Assembly: GCF_023078275.1 (NCBI RefSeq)
Contig: NC_062976.1
Span: 248,001-312,000 of the forward strand
DNA: 64,000 bases
Source: Leguminivora glycinivorella
Lineage: Eukaryota > Arthropoda > Insecta > Lepidoptera > Tortricidae
Direction of reading: 5' to 3'
The notes beneath the pieces were generated by a model. That model was not told the DNA's origin. It did not search any database and was given only the letters and a program-made list of their open reading frames with translations. The position numbers and the translations under genes were made by a program. Shown here in pieces: positions 41,346 to 51,060 of this stretch (position 1 is the stretch's first letter; every line of letters starts with the position of its first letter).

Positions 41346-42475
41346 TAACAATGGAAACAATAGATTAGTTACTGTAGTGTAGGTATAGATAAGTAGGTAC
41401 TTAAAATTAATGGTATCATATTCAGGGGTCATGTAACCAACCCATTGTGTACCATATAAGGTAAGCCTTTGAAATTAGATATAATTGTCACCCGATACCC
41501 GACACGTGTAGCCCCCAGGTAGAGGTGACTAATAGCATAAGTATATATACAAGATTATAACCCTAAAATAAAGCCAGTATATACTCGACCTCAGAGTGTT
41601 TCATTTGTCCCGAAGCTCCCCACATCGCATGGCGACCCTGCCAGTCCCATATTAAGAACGCGTGTTTACGGATCGGGTGGCTGGCGCCGCCGCCGCCGAG
41701 CCGCCACCAAATTAGGAAGATGGTGTAAAGTGACCAGTGGAATAATAACTTACAATTAATATGGGGAATCAAGGCAGTACTGCTCCAAGGCATGGGGTCT
41801 CATCCGGAACAGTGCAAAATTATTTCCAAATAGAAATCATAGATGGCGCCAAGTGTCACGATTGACGATTATTATTTTTTTATCAAATAGATTTAAAGGT
41901 ATTTGAAGCGTCATAAATTAAGTACATTATAAATTAAATACAAACATCGATGACAACACAAATTTAATGCATTATTTTAGAAATTTTCAAAGAAATAATA
42001 TCACGTAATATATTTCTACTGACTATGACGCAACAACGTGAACAACCTGCGCGCGACAGTATCGAGCTACCTAAATTTTATTGCATATTGTCACTAGATG
42101 GAGCTGCCACTATCTACAGTATACTGCCAACGAAACGGTGCGATTGTGTGCGTTCCGTTCATTGAGATATATGTACTACGTACTATTTAATAGGCGACGT
42201 TGCCAGACGGAAACTCTGCACAAGCTGACAAATGCGCGGAGTGCGCGAAGCGGTAATTTACGCGTAGAGTATCACATTATTATATTCCGCCTGTCAAAAT
42301 TATTTATTTACAACTTAAAAAATACAATGTAAGCGATCACTGCCGCCCATGGACACCCGAAACACCAGGGGTGTTGGAGGTGCATTGCTGGCCTTTAAGA
42401 TGGGTGTACGCTATTTTCTTGAAGATTTATCTTCTTCTTTAAAATACAAATATATACTCATATATAATATATATA

Positions 42476-42959
42476 CAGTTTAAACTCTATATAACGGCAC
42501 TGAAGGGACTGTGCATTTTATGGCGTTATAGAGAGTTGCCGTTAAGTGGAGAGAAGAAAAATCGGAACTAGAAAAAGAAAAAGTTTATTTCAGAATAGTG
42601 TTAGTTCGTTAGTCATGGTCAAAAACAGCCTACACATGGAAGCAATCCCAATTTGTAAACAAAAGAACCAATTGTTTAGAAAGTTCGGGTTGCTTGATGC
42701 CGACGTCGAGTTTATTGCCGGCTAGGATAACAAAGCGACAAAAGAACGTACACAGCTGCGCAGTTTTTACTAATTTTAGCAACTTTAAAGGTACTTTTTA
42801 TTACTTAATTGTTGCCGTTATTGCCGTTATTGAGAGTGGGTGTGATGCTATGTAGAGTGTATCATTGTATGGTAGACAAGCTAAACCAACCAAAGTCAAT
42901 TGGTTTCGACGCTTTAGAGAGTGTGCCGTTAAATCGAGAGACGTTACATGGAGTTTACA

Positions 42960-42962
<3 letters not shown>
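42476..42962. mobile_element. 487-bp pogo/Tc1-type MITE in a TA repeat, copy 1
   Basis: Ends CAGTTTAAACTCTATATAAC and the complement of CAGTGTAAACTCCATGTAAC, flanked by TA inside (TA)n. CAGT-starting ends and TA duplication fit the pogo/Tigger branch of Tc1/mariner. No transposase frame. Confidence 0.7.
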
Positions 42963-43003
<41 letters not shown>

Positions 43004-43202
43004 GGTCAGTTTTTTTGGACAAAGCGTGTCCATTGTTCTCTTTTTTCATGACCAGGCCAAAGAAAACAGCAAAAAGTGAGCGTGCTAAAAATACAATTTT
43101 ACTCAATAACTATTAACAATCAATAAACAAATTAACTTTTTTTTTATATTATAGTAACATAATTCATAAAGTAGTAAGTAGTTACCTAATAATTTTCCAA
43201 AT

Positions 43203-43340
43203 AATTATTCTAAATATAAAAATTCCTATACATAGAAAAAATAAAAAACTAAACCTAAACTAAATCTAAAAAAGGTCCCCGCGGCAAGGTGCCGCAGATG
43301 CTGGCTACGTTACCTCGCTGGACTGCCAAACTAGTTTGCA
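43203..43340 (-). pseudogene. Nuclease-type retroelement 3'-end fragment
   Basis: The minus-strand frame encodes LAVQRGNVASICGTLPRG near 43274-43335, matching the C-terminus of the remnant at 3680. It is followed by the same AT-rich 3' UTR as 41089-41162. Confidence 0.55.
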
Positions 43341-43418
43341 TTATTAAATAGAGTGTCCACCGGTTATAATTATGTGGTAGGCGTGATCAGTGGATACATG
43401 TAGAACTCAACATCATAG

Positions 43419-43705
43419 TGTAACAATGGAAACAATAGATTAGTTACTGTAGTGTAGGTATAGATAAGTAGGTACTTAAAATTAATGGTATCATATTCAG
43501 GGGTCATGTAACCAACCCATTGTGTACCATATAAGGTAAGCCTTTGAAATTAGATATAATTGTCACCCGATACCCGACACGTGTAGCCCCCCAGGTAGAG
43601 GTGACTAATAGCATAAGTATATATACAAGATTATAACCCTAAAATAAAGCCAGTATATACTCGACCTCAGAGTGTTTCATTTGTCCCGAAGCTCCCCACA
43701 TCGCA
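43419..43705 (+). repeat. Candidate LTR with adjacent primer-binding-like site (second copy at 41346-41629)
   Basis: Starts TGTAACAATGG, has an AATAAAG signal near 43641 and ends GAAGCTCCCCACATCGCA. The next bases TGGCGACCCTGCCAG (43706) look like a primer-binding site. Shortly after, a short frame starting MGNQGSTAPRHGV (43836) is open for ~36 codons. No gag-pol follows, so this may be a deleted LTR element; the upstream copy lacks the first two bases. Confidence 0.4.
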
Positions 43706-44551
43706 TGGCGACCCTGCCAGTCCCATATTAAGAACGCGTGTTTACGGATCGGGTGGCTGGCGCCGCCGCCGCCGAGCCGCCACCAAATTAGGAAGATGGT
43801 GTAAAGTGACCAGTGGAATAATAACTTACAATTAATATGGGGAATCAAGGCAGTACTGCTCCAAGGCATGGGGTCTCATCCGGAACAGTGCAAAATTATT
43901 TCCAAATAGAAATCATAGATGGCGCCAAGTGTCACGATTGACGATTATTATTTTTTTATCAAATAGATTTAAAGGTATTTGAAGCGTCATAAATTAAGTA
44001 CATTATAAATTAAATACAAACATCGATGACAACACAAATTTAATGCATTATTTTAGAAATTTTCAAAGAAATAATATCACGTAATATATTTCTACTGACT
44101 ATGACGCAACAACGTGAACAACCTGCGCGCGACAGTATCGAGCTACCTAAATTTTATTGCATATTGTCACTAGATGGAGCTGCCACTATCTACAGTATAC
44201 TGCCAACGAAACGGTGCGATTGTGTGCGTTCCGTTCATTGAGATATATGTACTACGTACTATTTAATAGGCGACGTTGCCAGACGGAAACTCTGCACAAG
44301 CTGACAAATGCGCGGAGTGCGCGAAGCGGTAATTTACGCGTAGAGTATCACATTATTATATTCCGCCTGTCAAAATTATTTATTTACAACTTAAAAAATA
44401 CAATGTAAGCGATCACTGCCGCCCATGGACACCCGAAACACCAGGGGTGTTGGAGGTGCATTGCTGGCCTTTAAGATGGGTGTACGCTATTTTCTTGAAG
44501 ATTTATCTTCTTCTTTAAAATACAAATATATACTCATATATAATATATATA

Positions 44552-45035
44552 CAGTTTAAACTCTATATAACGGCACTGAAGGGACTGTGCATTTTATGGC
44601 GTTATAGAGAGTTGCCGTTAAGTGGAGAGAAGAAAAATCGGAACTAGAAAAAGAAAAAGTTTATTTCAGAATAGTGTTAGTTCGTTAGTCATGGTCAAAA
44701 ACAGCCTACACATGGAAGCAATCCCAATTTGTAAACAAAAGAACCAATTGTTTAGAAAGTTCGGGTTGCTTGATGCCGACGTCGAGTTTATTGCCGGCTA
44801 GGATAACAAAGCGACAAAAGAACGTACACAGCTGCGCAGTTTTTACTAATTTTAGCAACTTTAAAGGTACTTTTTATTACTTAATTGTTGCCGTTATTGC
44901 CGTTATTGAGAGTGGGTGTGATGCTATGTAGAGTGTATCATTGTATGGTAGACAAGCTAAACCAACCAAAGTCAATTGGTTTCGACGCTTTAGAGAGTGT
45001 GCCGTTAAATCGAGAGACGTTACATGGAGTTTACA

Positions 45036-45038
<3 letters not shown>
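44552..45038. mobile_element. 487-bp pogo/Tc1-type MITE, copy 2
   Basis: Second copy in the tandem duplication, same ends and TA flanks. Confidence 0.7.
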
Positions 45039-45079
<41 letters not shown>

Positions 45080-45278
45080 GGTCAGTTTTTTTGGACAAAG
45101 CGTGTCCATTGTTCTCTTTTTTCATGACCAGGCCAAAGAAAACAGCAAAAAGTGAGCGTGCTAAAAATACAATTTTACTCAATAACTATTAACAATCAAT
45201 AAACAAATTAACTTTTTTTTTATATTATAGTAACATAATTCATAAAGTAGTAAGTAGTTACCTAATAATTTTCCAAAT

Positions 45279-46059
45279 TGAAATAAATAAATATATTTCG
45301 CAAATCTATTAGAGGTGAAACACATTAGTAGGAACAATGAAAATGGCACATCTGCGCGGTTAACTTTTTAGTCTATGATTGCGTCACCAAAATCGCGGCA
45401 GCCTCGCTCCCGCTCGCGTGTTCGTAGAATATTCAGCTGTCGGCCTATAATATTTGTTTGTGTGCGTTAATAATGTAGGTATACGTTTGTAGTAGTGTGC
45501 GTGGCAAAAATGTCGTCTATTAAACAGCTGCCAATGATCGAAATTCAAATTAGTTGAACAATTTCCATTGAAAAAAAAAAGTTTGTAATGCATCGGTCCG
45601 AATTGCGGATACTAGTTTTATCATCTTTTAGTAGATATAATTGAATGTAAAATTATTTATTTTGCCTGACACTCTTGAGTATTTTTTATGCCGTTGTTTT
45701 AATTTTACAAGATAATATTTGGAATATAGTGCTTATAATTATTAAATATAAAACATTTTTTAAATACTTTTTGATACAAAATCATACTTGGATGGAGGAT
45801 TTGGAACAATGCTTTTTATCGGACCTACATCCGACACTATCGGAAGCGTTTATCGGATGTAGGATGTCGATCTGACACCCGATATCGGATGGGATAATGT
45901 GAAAACGGCCTAAGCATTAACCGTTAGTGCGTTTTCACATTATCCGATCCGATATCGGATGTAGGACCGATATCCCATACACTGAAGCCGCCATCTTTGA
46001 TTTTTGCCTTTGAAATCCTTCCGACGGGTCTCTATTGGTTCCCATAATTTTTTTAGTCC
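45279..46059. other. Intergenic DNA with two TCCGATATCGGA-MITE ends
   Basis: 45880-45915 carries one reversed MITE end (GATATCGGATGGGATAATGT) and 45925-46025 a forward end (TTAGTGCGTTTTCACATTAT, then CGCCATCTTTGATTTTTGCC), head to head. 45430-45460 shares CAGCTGTCGGCC and ATAATATTTGT with 62933-62955. No gene is seen. Confidence 0.55.
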
Positions 46060-47510
46060 GATTTTTACAATCCATAACGTTGTTAGTCATAATTTTTAAT
46101 AGTCATATTATCATTAGTCATAAAGTTGAATGTCAGAAATTGGAGGTCAGATTTTTGCAAGTCATCATTATTGTTAGTCATAAACATTGTTTGGCATAAT
46201 AATCAAATTGCATTTTGTATTATGGACATAATGTTGAAAGTAATAAACATGTTTGTCATAATTGTCGTAGAGTATATTTTCGCAAGTAATAATGATTTCT
46301 GTCCACATTAACTTTAATCATAACATTCAATTGGATCTATATTATTTTTCATTATAAGGAACACAAGGTAACTAACGAACCTACCCGAGAAATGAAAATT
46401 TTCTCGTTGGGCTCACTGATTTTCCCGCCATTTCGTCTTTTACATGTTATGTGTTTAATTTTTTCATGTCGCTTTTAAGAATATTAGGCCCCGCCAGCGA
46501 TTCGATGGAGCCCCGCTACGCCCGCGGCGCTATGCGGGGCTCCTATTTCTGCTCTGAATGACACAAGGTAACTAACAAACCTACCCGAGAAATGAAAATT
46601 TTCTCGTTGGGCTCACTGATTTTCCCGCCATTTCGTCTTTTACATGTTATGTGTTTTATTTATTTCATGTTGCTTTTAAAAGTATTAGGCCCCGCCAGCG
46701 ATTCGACGGAGCCTCGCTATGCGGGGCTCCTATTTTTGCTCTGAATGACACAAGGTAACTAGCGAACCTAGCTGAGAAATGAGGATTAAAATACTTAATG
46801 AGCTCACTGATTTTCCCGCCATTTCTTCCTTTGCATGCTGATTTTTGTAGTATTCGGCTTCGTCAACGAGTAGAAGGGGGGCAGGGGTCCTATTTCCGTT
46901 CTAATAGACGCGAGGTAAATGCGGACTACCAATAAAGTCATAAGGTATAATGTATCGATTGTCCACATTTTCGTTAGTCATAATTTGGTTTTTCTCAAAA
47001 ACGCGTAACTTTGCAGGATTGCCATAAAACAAACCTAACCTAACCTATCTATAGGTGACCCTAATGAAACCGTTTCAGAATTATGACTAATGATAATCTG
47101 GCTAACAAAGGGATCCGTTTTAAATGTTATATTCATCAACTTTCTTGATTCTAAGATTATAGTATTCTATAATATGGGTTGTTAACGTTAGAACTATTAA
47201 ACGTTATTCGTAACAAAGATTATGACTTATGAGGTTTATGCCTTAAAACTGTATGCAGAACAATCAGTAGGGCTTCAAAAAATATGCCTAGTAATATTTC
47301 TGGATAATTATTGTTATGCCTTTAAATTTTATACTCATCAACTTTATGACTTTTAAGGTTATGGCATCCAATATTATGATTTGTTAATGTTAGTACCATT
47401 AAGCATTATTCGTAACAAAAATTATGACTAGTGATGTTTATGACCACAAAATATATGAATAACAACTTATGACTAACGAAATTCTGACCAAAAAGTTTAT
47501 GGGAAAGAAA
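46060..47510. repeat. TCATAA-word tract enclosing a ~190-bp minisatellite
   Basis: Phrases such as GTTAGTCATAA, AGTCATAAAG and ATTATGACTAA recur every ~15-40 bp with unrelated spacers, over ~1.4 kb. 46364-46925 interrupts with three ~190-bp tandem units starting ACACAAGGTAACTAACGAAC and containing TTTTCCCGCCATTTCGTCTT and GGCCCCGCCAGCGATTCG. A shorter related tract is at 16930-17045. Confidence 0.6.
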
Positions 47511-48065
47511 GGGGTCCCCCTTCCGACATTTGCCACATGCACGACCGATGCGATGCATGCGAAATCAAACCTTATCGATATGGAAGTATGAGACGTGACG
47601 ATTGCCGACTGGCTAGGATTTCCGAACGCACACGAATGCGCGCTCGGTCGCCGATCTGCGGCGGAGTGGGCCGAGACCTCGACGCGTTGACGACTCCCAA
47701 GCACGTGGTGATTTTAGTATGTATGCGATTTAGGCTGATTTTTTCAGAGTCAGTAATTATTTTAAGTTTAAACATTTTACTGTAGGGGTTCCACGAATAG
47801 TGTACCTTTCTAATAGTCAGTAAAACCCGAGTCAAACTTTTCATATACTAATATAATTAACCAATAATCATTATATTTTTATAAAAATGATTTAGCCTAT
47901 TTAGCTTCTAACCACATAATATATTATATATAGTACAACTAATTTAGTATTAGAGGTAATATCGATGTCAAATATTTTTTTTAATATTTTCCTAGACTCA
48001 GGAAACCTTCGCCTATCATACATAATATATAAGTACCTATGCTTATATTTAAAAAAGCATGCATT
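47511..48065. other. Intergenic DNA with MITE fragment at ~47530-47600
   Basis: GCGAAATCAAACCTTATCGA and GGAAGTATGAGACG match, in reverse, the middle of the TTA-flanked MITE at 30157. The rest is featureless. Confidence 0.45.
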
Positions 48066-48266
48066 TAAGTGCGTTTTCACATTATCCGATCCGATATCGG
48101 ATGTCGGACCGATATCCCATACATTACAGGCGCCATCTTGGATTTTTTCCATTGAAATCCTTTCTACATCCGATATCCCATACATTACAGGCGCCATCTT
48201 GGATTTTTTCCATTGAAATCCCTCCGACATCCGATATCGGAACGGATAATGTGAAAACGCACTAAG
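48066..48266. mobile_element. TCCGATATCGGA-type MITE, complete, with internal duplication
   Basis: Ends AGTGCGTTTTCACATTATCC and GGATAATGTGAAAACGCACT. The middle carries GGCGCCATCTTGGATTTTTT twice as a ~66-bp tandem. Other members: 12296, 45880, 45925, 62692. Confidence 0.8.
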
Positions 48267-49138
48267 GGTTACCAAGGCTCGACTCGGCGCGCCTAGTGGA
48301 CGCCAGGCTTAAATTGTCTGGTCTTGGTGTTTTAATAATTTTATGTGTTTATAGTCGTAATTTATTTGCGAAGTATTAATTTTATATCTGTATTTTTAAA
48401 TTACACTATGTTGTGGTACCGGGAAGCGTATTTTAACTTAAAAAGGACGTAATGACAACATTTCATACCATGTTTCAGAAAATAAATAGTTTCGGAGTTT
48501 AAATTAAGTTTGCAGTGTTTGCACAATTTTATGAGTAAAAATATTACTCTCGAAAATGTTTTATCAAATACGTACTTTACATTTTGTTCATTATGTTTAC
48601 TACATGTACATTCTTAGCTATTATACTTATGTATTTCTTACATAATAATATTCATTTCCATATTTCTAATTAACTACGCGCCTGCTTCCGAGTGCTTTAA
48701 ATTTTAACAAATCAATGCATCCTTTGGTCGGGGGCTGGGGCCTCTCAACTCAAGGTCGCCGGCGCCGTGGTCGCGGGGCGCGGGGCGTGGGGCGCGGGGT
48801 GGGGCGCCGCGGATCTCGTTCATTCAATTCCGCTTGCATGTGTTGCGGACAGAGCGAGTATATTATACGTACGCGGCGAGCACACATACAAGCCGCACGG
48901 CAACGCCATCTAGTAATGTTCGACTTTAAACGTCCATGTGACGTTATAGGTTTAGTGCGTGAAAGCTAAAACAGATGTCGCAAGATGTTGCAGTTTGATG
49001 ACTATTTCGACGTAGGATACTGATAAGAGTTTTGTTGGCCACGCGTGGCTACTGGCGCCATCTAGCTCTTTGAGTGTGGATTAAATTTAGCCTACAGGTC
49101 TAGAATACTTAGGACGGCGCCCATTTTTAGTATGGGAT
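48267..49138. other. Intergenic DNA with GC-rich patch 48720-48910
   Basis: G/C-rich run (GGGGCGCGGGG words) in otherwise AT-rich DNA, followed by CGCCATCTAG words. Could be a host promoter or first exon, but no signal decides it. Confidence 0.35.
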
Positions 49139-49141
49139 TAG

Positions 49142-49410
49142 GTATCTGTACTAGTATTATTTGATCTGTGTCCAAGGCAACCGGCCGTCGGTCAAGTCTA
49201 TACACAAATCGGGAAGACTAACCAAATCGACCTTGATACCAATTTTACCGGGGAAGTGTCGCGTATTGGGATATACCTGTGTATTGTGACTGTGGCAGCG
49301 CTGTTAATAGCCGTTGCTGTCTGCCTAAGACACCTGAATAGCTGTCTTAACAAGCGCATCGAACGTCGGGCCCAAGGTGAGCTGATTAGGGGTAGAGTCC
49401 AGGCAATTTA
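49142..49410 (+). CDS. Upstream ORF with one membrane helix, partial
   Basis: Open from after a TAG (49139-49141) to TAA at 49408-49410, ~89 codons, no ATG at its start. The last ~60 residues look like a membrane-protein end: an NFT glycosylation site, GIYLCIVTVAALLIAVAVCL as a single helix, then a basic tail HLNSCLNKRIERRAQ. The stop touches the ATG of the next frame. It could be the end of an envelope-like or other surface protein. It precedes an errantivirus-like gag in the same orientation. Function is not recognised. Confidence 0.4.
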
Positions 49411-49734
49411 ATGATGGAAGCATCCTTGAAAGAAATAACTAGCTACATGCGTCTCTACTGTCAAGCAAGAGAAATTCAATTTATGGAACCGCGACTCGAG
49501 TTACGAGACAACAGAGAAGTTGTAAAAGCATATATTGAAGGAAGAGTTGGGCATTACCTGTTCTGTCCTGAGAACCTGTCAAAAGAGACATACGTGCGTG
49601 CGTCCAACGACTTGGATGTGGACCTTGCGGATGGAACGAAAGCTATGGCCGTGGTTCAGCTGGTCTACGCAGGGAAAGAACTTTGGATCTACAGCGTCGA
49701 ATGGGAACGTGATAGTGTGTTCATGAAGTGGTGA
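49411..49734 (+). CDS. 107-residue ORF of unknown function upstream of gag
   Basis: Begins at an ATG directly after the previous stop. The sequence is varied and protein-like (ITSYMRLYCQAREIQFMEPR, VVKAYIEGRVGHYLFCPENL, AVVQLVYAGKELWIYSVEW), without repeats, signal peptide or membrane segment. I do not recognise it. It is 129 nt upstream of the gag start, and errantiviruses are not known to me to carry such a frame. It may be an extra ORF of this element, or part of an older element that the errantivirus joined. Confidence 0.4.
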   Translation: MMEASLKEITSYMRLYCQAREIQFMEPRLELRDNREVVKAYIEGRVGHYLFCPENLSKETYVRASNDLDVDLADGTKAMAVVQLVYAGKELWIYSVEWERDSVFMKW

Positions 49735-49863
49735 AAAGGAACATTAAAGTGATTAAGTGCGGCAGTGAAAAGTGAAAAGTGATTCCTGTAAGTTCAAGGA
49801 CACCTGTAAGTTTAATTTTACTTGATTTATGTAGCATTAGATTATAAGTACAAAACTGAATTA

Positions 49864-51060
49864 ATGGCCAATGTATTACAGCAATTACTTAAGCAAATAA
49901 TTGAAATAAGAGTTTATTTGATAAAAGTAGGTCCTGGACGACGTAAAGGACAAATATTAGACAAAAAACGAGAGGAAGCCAATGAGTTACATGAAAAGTT
50001 TGTCACTTTTAAGGAGAAATTAAGCGAGCAAGTAACATTAGGGACCATTAGTGTAAATGTAGAATTAATTAATCAATTAAACGTAGATTTCTTAAAAATA
50101 TATGACGAAATAATACAGTTGTGTACCGAACAAGATACAAACGAAGGAACCATGGCAACTTTTAATTTAAAAACAGCGTTAAGCTTATTGCCAGTAATGG
50201 ATGGAGATGAAAGAGTAACTCGACAATTGATAGACAACATTGAGTATTATGCCTCTATGTTATCAGCCTCAGAATGTAAAATCAATTTGATCAACTTTGT
50301 ATTAAAAAGCAGACTGTCGCAGACTGCTAAGCTTAAATTAGAAACTACATACACAACCCTCGATGCATTGTTAAAAGATATGAGATGCAAATTACTAGCA
50401 CAAAAAGCAGCAACAGCAATCCAACAAAAATTGCAGCAATCAAGACAAAATAATTTAACAATCACTGATTATGGGCAAGAACTGACGCAATTGTTTGTTG
50501 ATTTAACGATTTCGCAAGCGGCAGGCGATTCTAATAGTTTTAAAGTCTTAAAACCACTGAATGAAAAATACGCCATAAAAAGATTCGCTGACGGATTGCG
50601 AAACCGGAGACTCAGCACAATTATAGCGGCCAGGAATTTTGACTCCTTGAAAGATGCCGTGCAAGCAGCACTAGACGAGGAAGTAACGACAACATCAGGA
50701 GCAGAGGTAATAGGTATGTATCATAGATCATACAACACGGGATACAGGTATCCGCGTGGAGGACATTATGGCACAAGAAGTCATACAGGACACTATAGCA
50801 GGCCAAGGTATGTACCAAACAACTGGGATAACTCAGTGCAGCGGAGAAATTCCTACTTCACACGGGGTAGTGTAAGAGGAGCTTTCCGGGGACCTCACAG
50901 AGGAACAAATCGGGGATACCACGGGAACAATGGGACGTATCAACAAGGGAAAACTTACTACACCACGAGGCCTAAAGAGGTACGTAACAAGCAACGAGTA
51001 AATGTTATTACTACCAATACAGGCAACACAGACACTAACAATCAGTTTTTTCGTGAATAA
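49864..51060 (+). CDS. gag: Errantivirus-like gag
   Basis: Start chosen at the ATG encoding MANVLQQLLKQIIEIR; the open frame extends ~14 codons further but less plausibly. The N-terminal helical part (RKGQILDKKREEANELHEKF) is followed by the capsid-like core ALSLLPVMDGDERVTRQLID, KINLINFVLKSRLSQTAKLK, CKLLAQKAATAIQQKL and NEKYAIKRFADGLRNRRLST. The Gly/Arg/Tyr-rich C-terminus (RGAFRGPHRGTNRGYHGN) replaces a zinc knuckle, as in gypsy/TED-type errantivirus Gag. It overlaps the pol frame. The frame is intact at ~398 codons. Confidence 0.8.
   Translation: MANVLQQLLKQIIEIRVYLIKVGPGRRKGQILDKKREEANELHEKFVTFKEKLSEQVTLGTISVNVELINQLNVDFLKIYDEIIQLCTEQDTNEGTMATFNLKTALSLLPVMDGDERVTRQLIDNIEYYASMLSASECKINLINFVLKSRLSQTAKLKLETTYTTLDALLKDMRCKLLAQKAATAIQQKLQQSRQNNLTITDYGQELTQLFVDLTISQAAGDSNSFKVLKPLNEKYAIKRFADGLRNRRLSTIIAARNFDSLKDAVQAALDEEVTTTSGAEVIGMYHRSYNTGYRYPRGGHYGTRSHTGHYSRPRYVPNNWDNSVQRRNSYFTRGSVRGAFRGPHRGTNRGYHGNNGTYQQGKTYYTTRPKEVRNKQRVNVITTNTGNTDTNNQFFRE

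Larger units (their letters stand above)
41346..45278 (+). repeat. Direct tandem duplication, ~1.86-kb copies 2075-2076 bp apart
   Basis: 41346-43202 and 43421-45278 are essentially identical, including a (TA)n run of equal length; I see one 1-bp difference (an extra C near 43590). Between them lies a 218-bp retroelement fragment. Contents per copy: LTR-like segment, repeat D fragment, pogo-type MITE. All long open frames inside occur twice and are low-complexity or shadow frames. Confidence 0.92.

Noticed and set aside
42801..45192. Frames with IYIYIY stretches
   Set aside because: Translation of (TA)n, present twice because of the tandem duplication.
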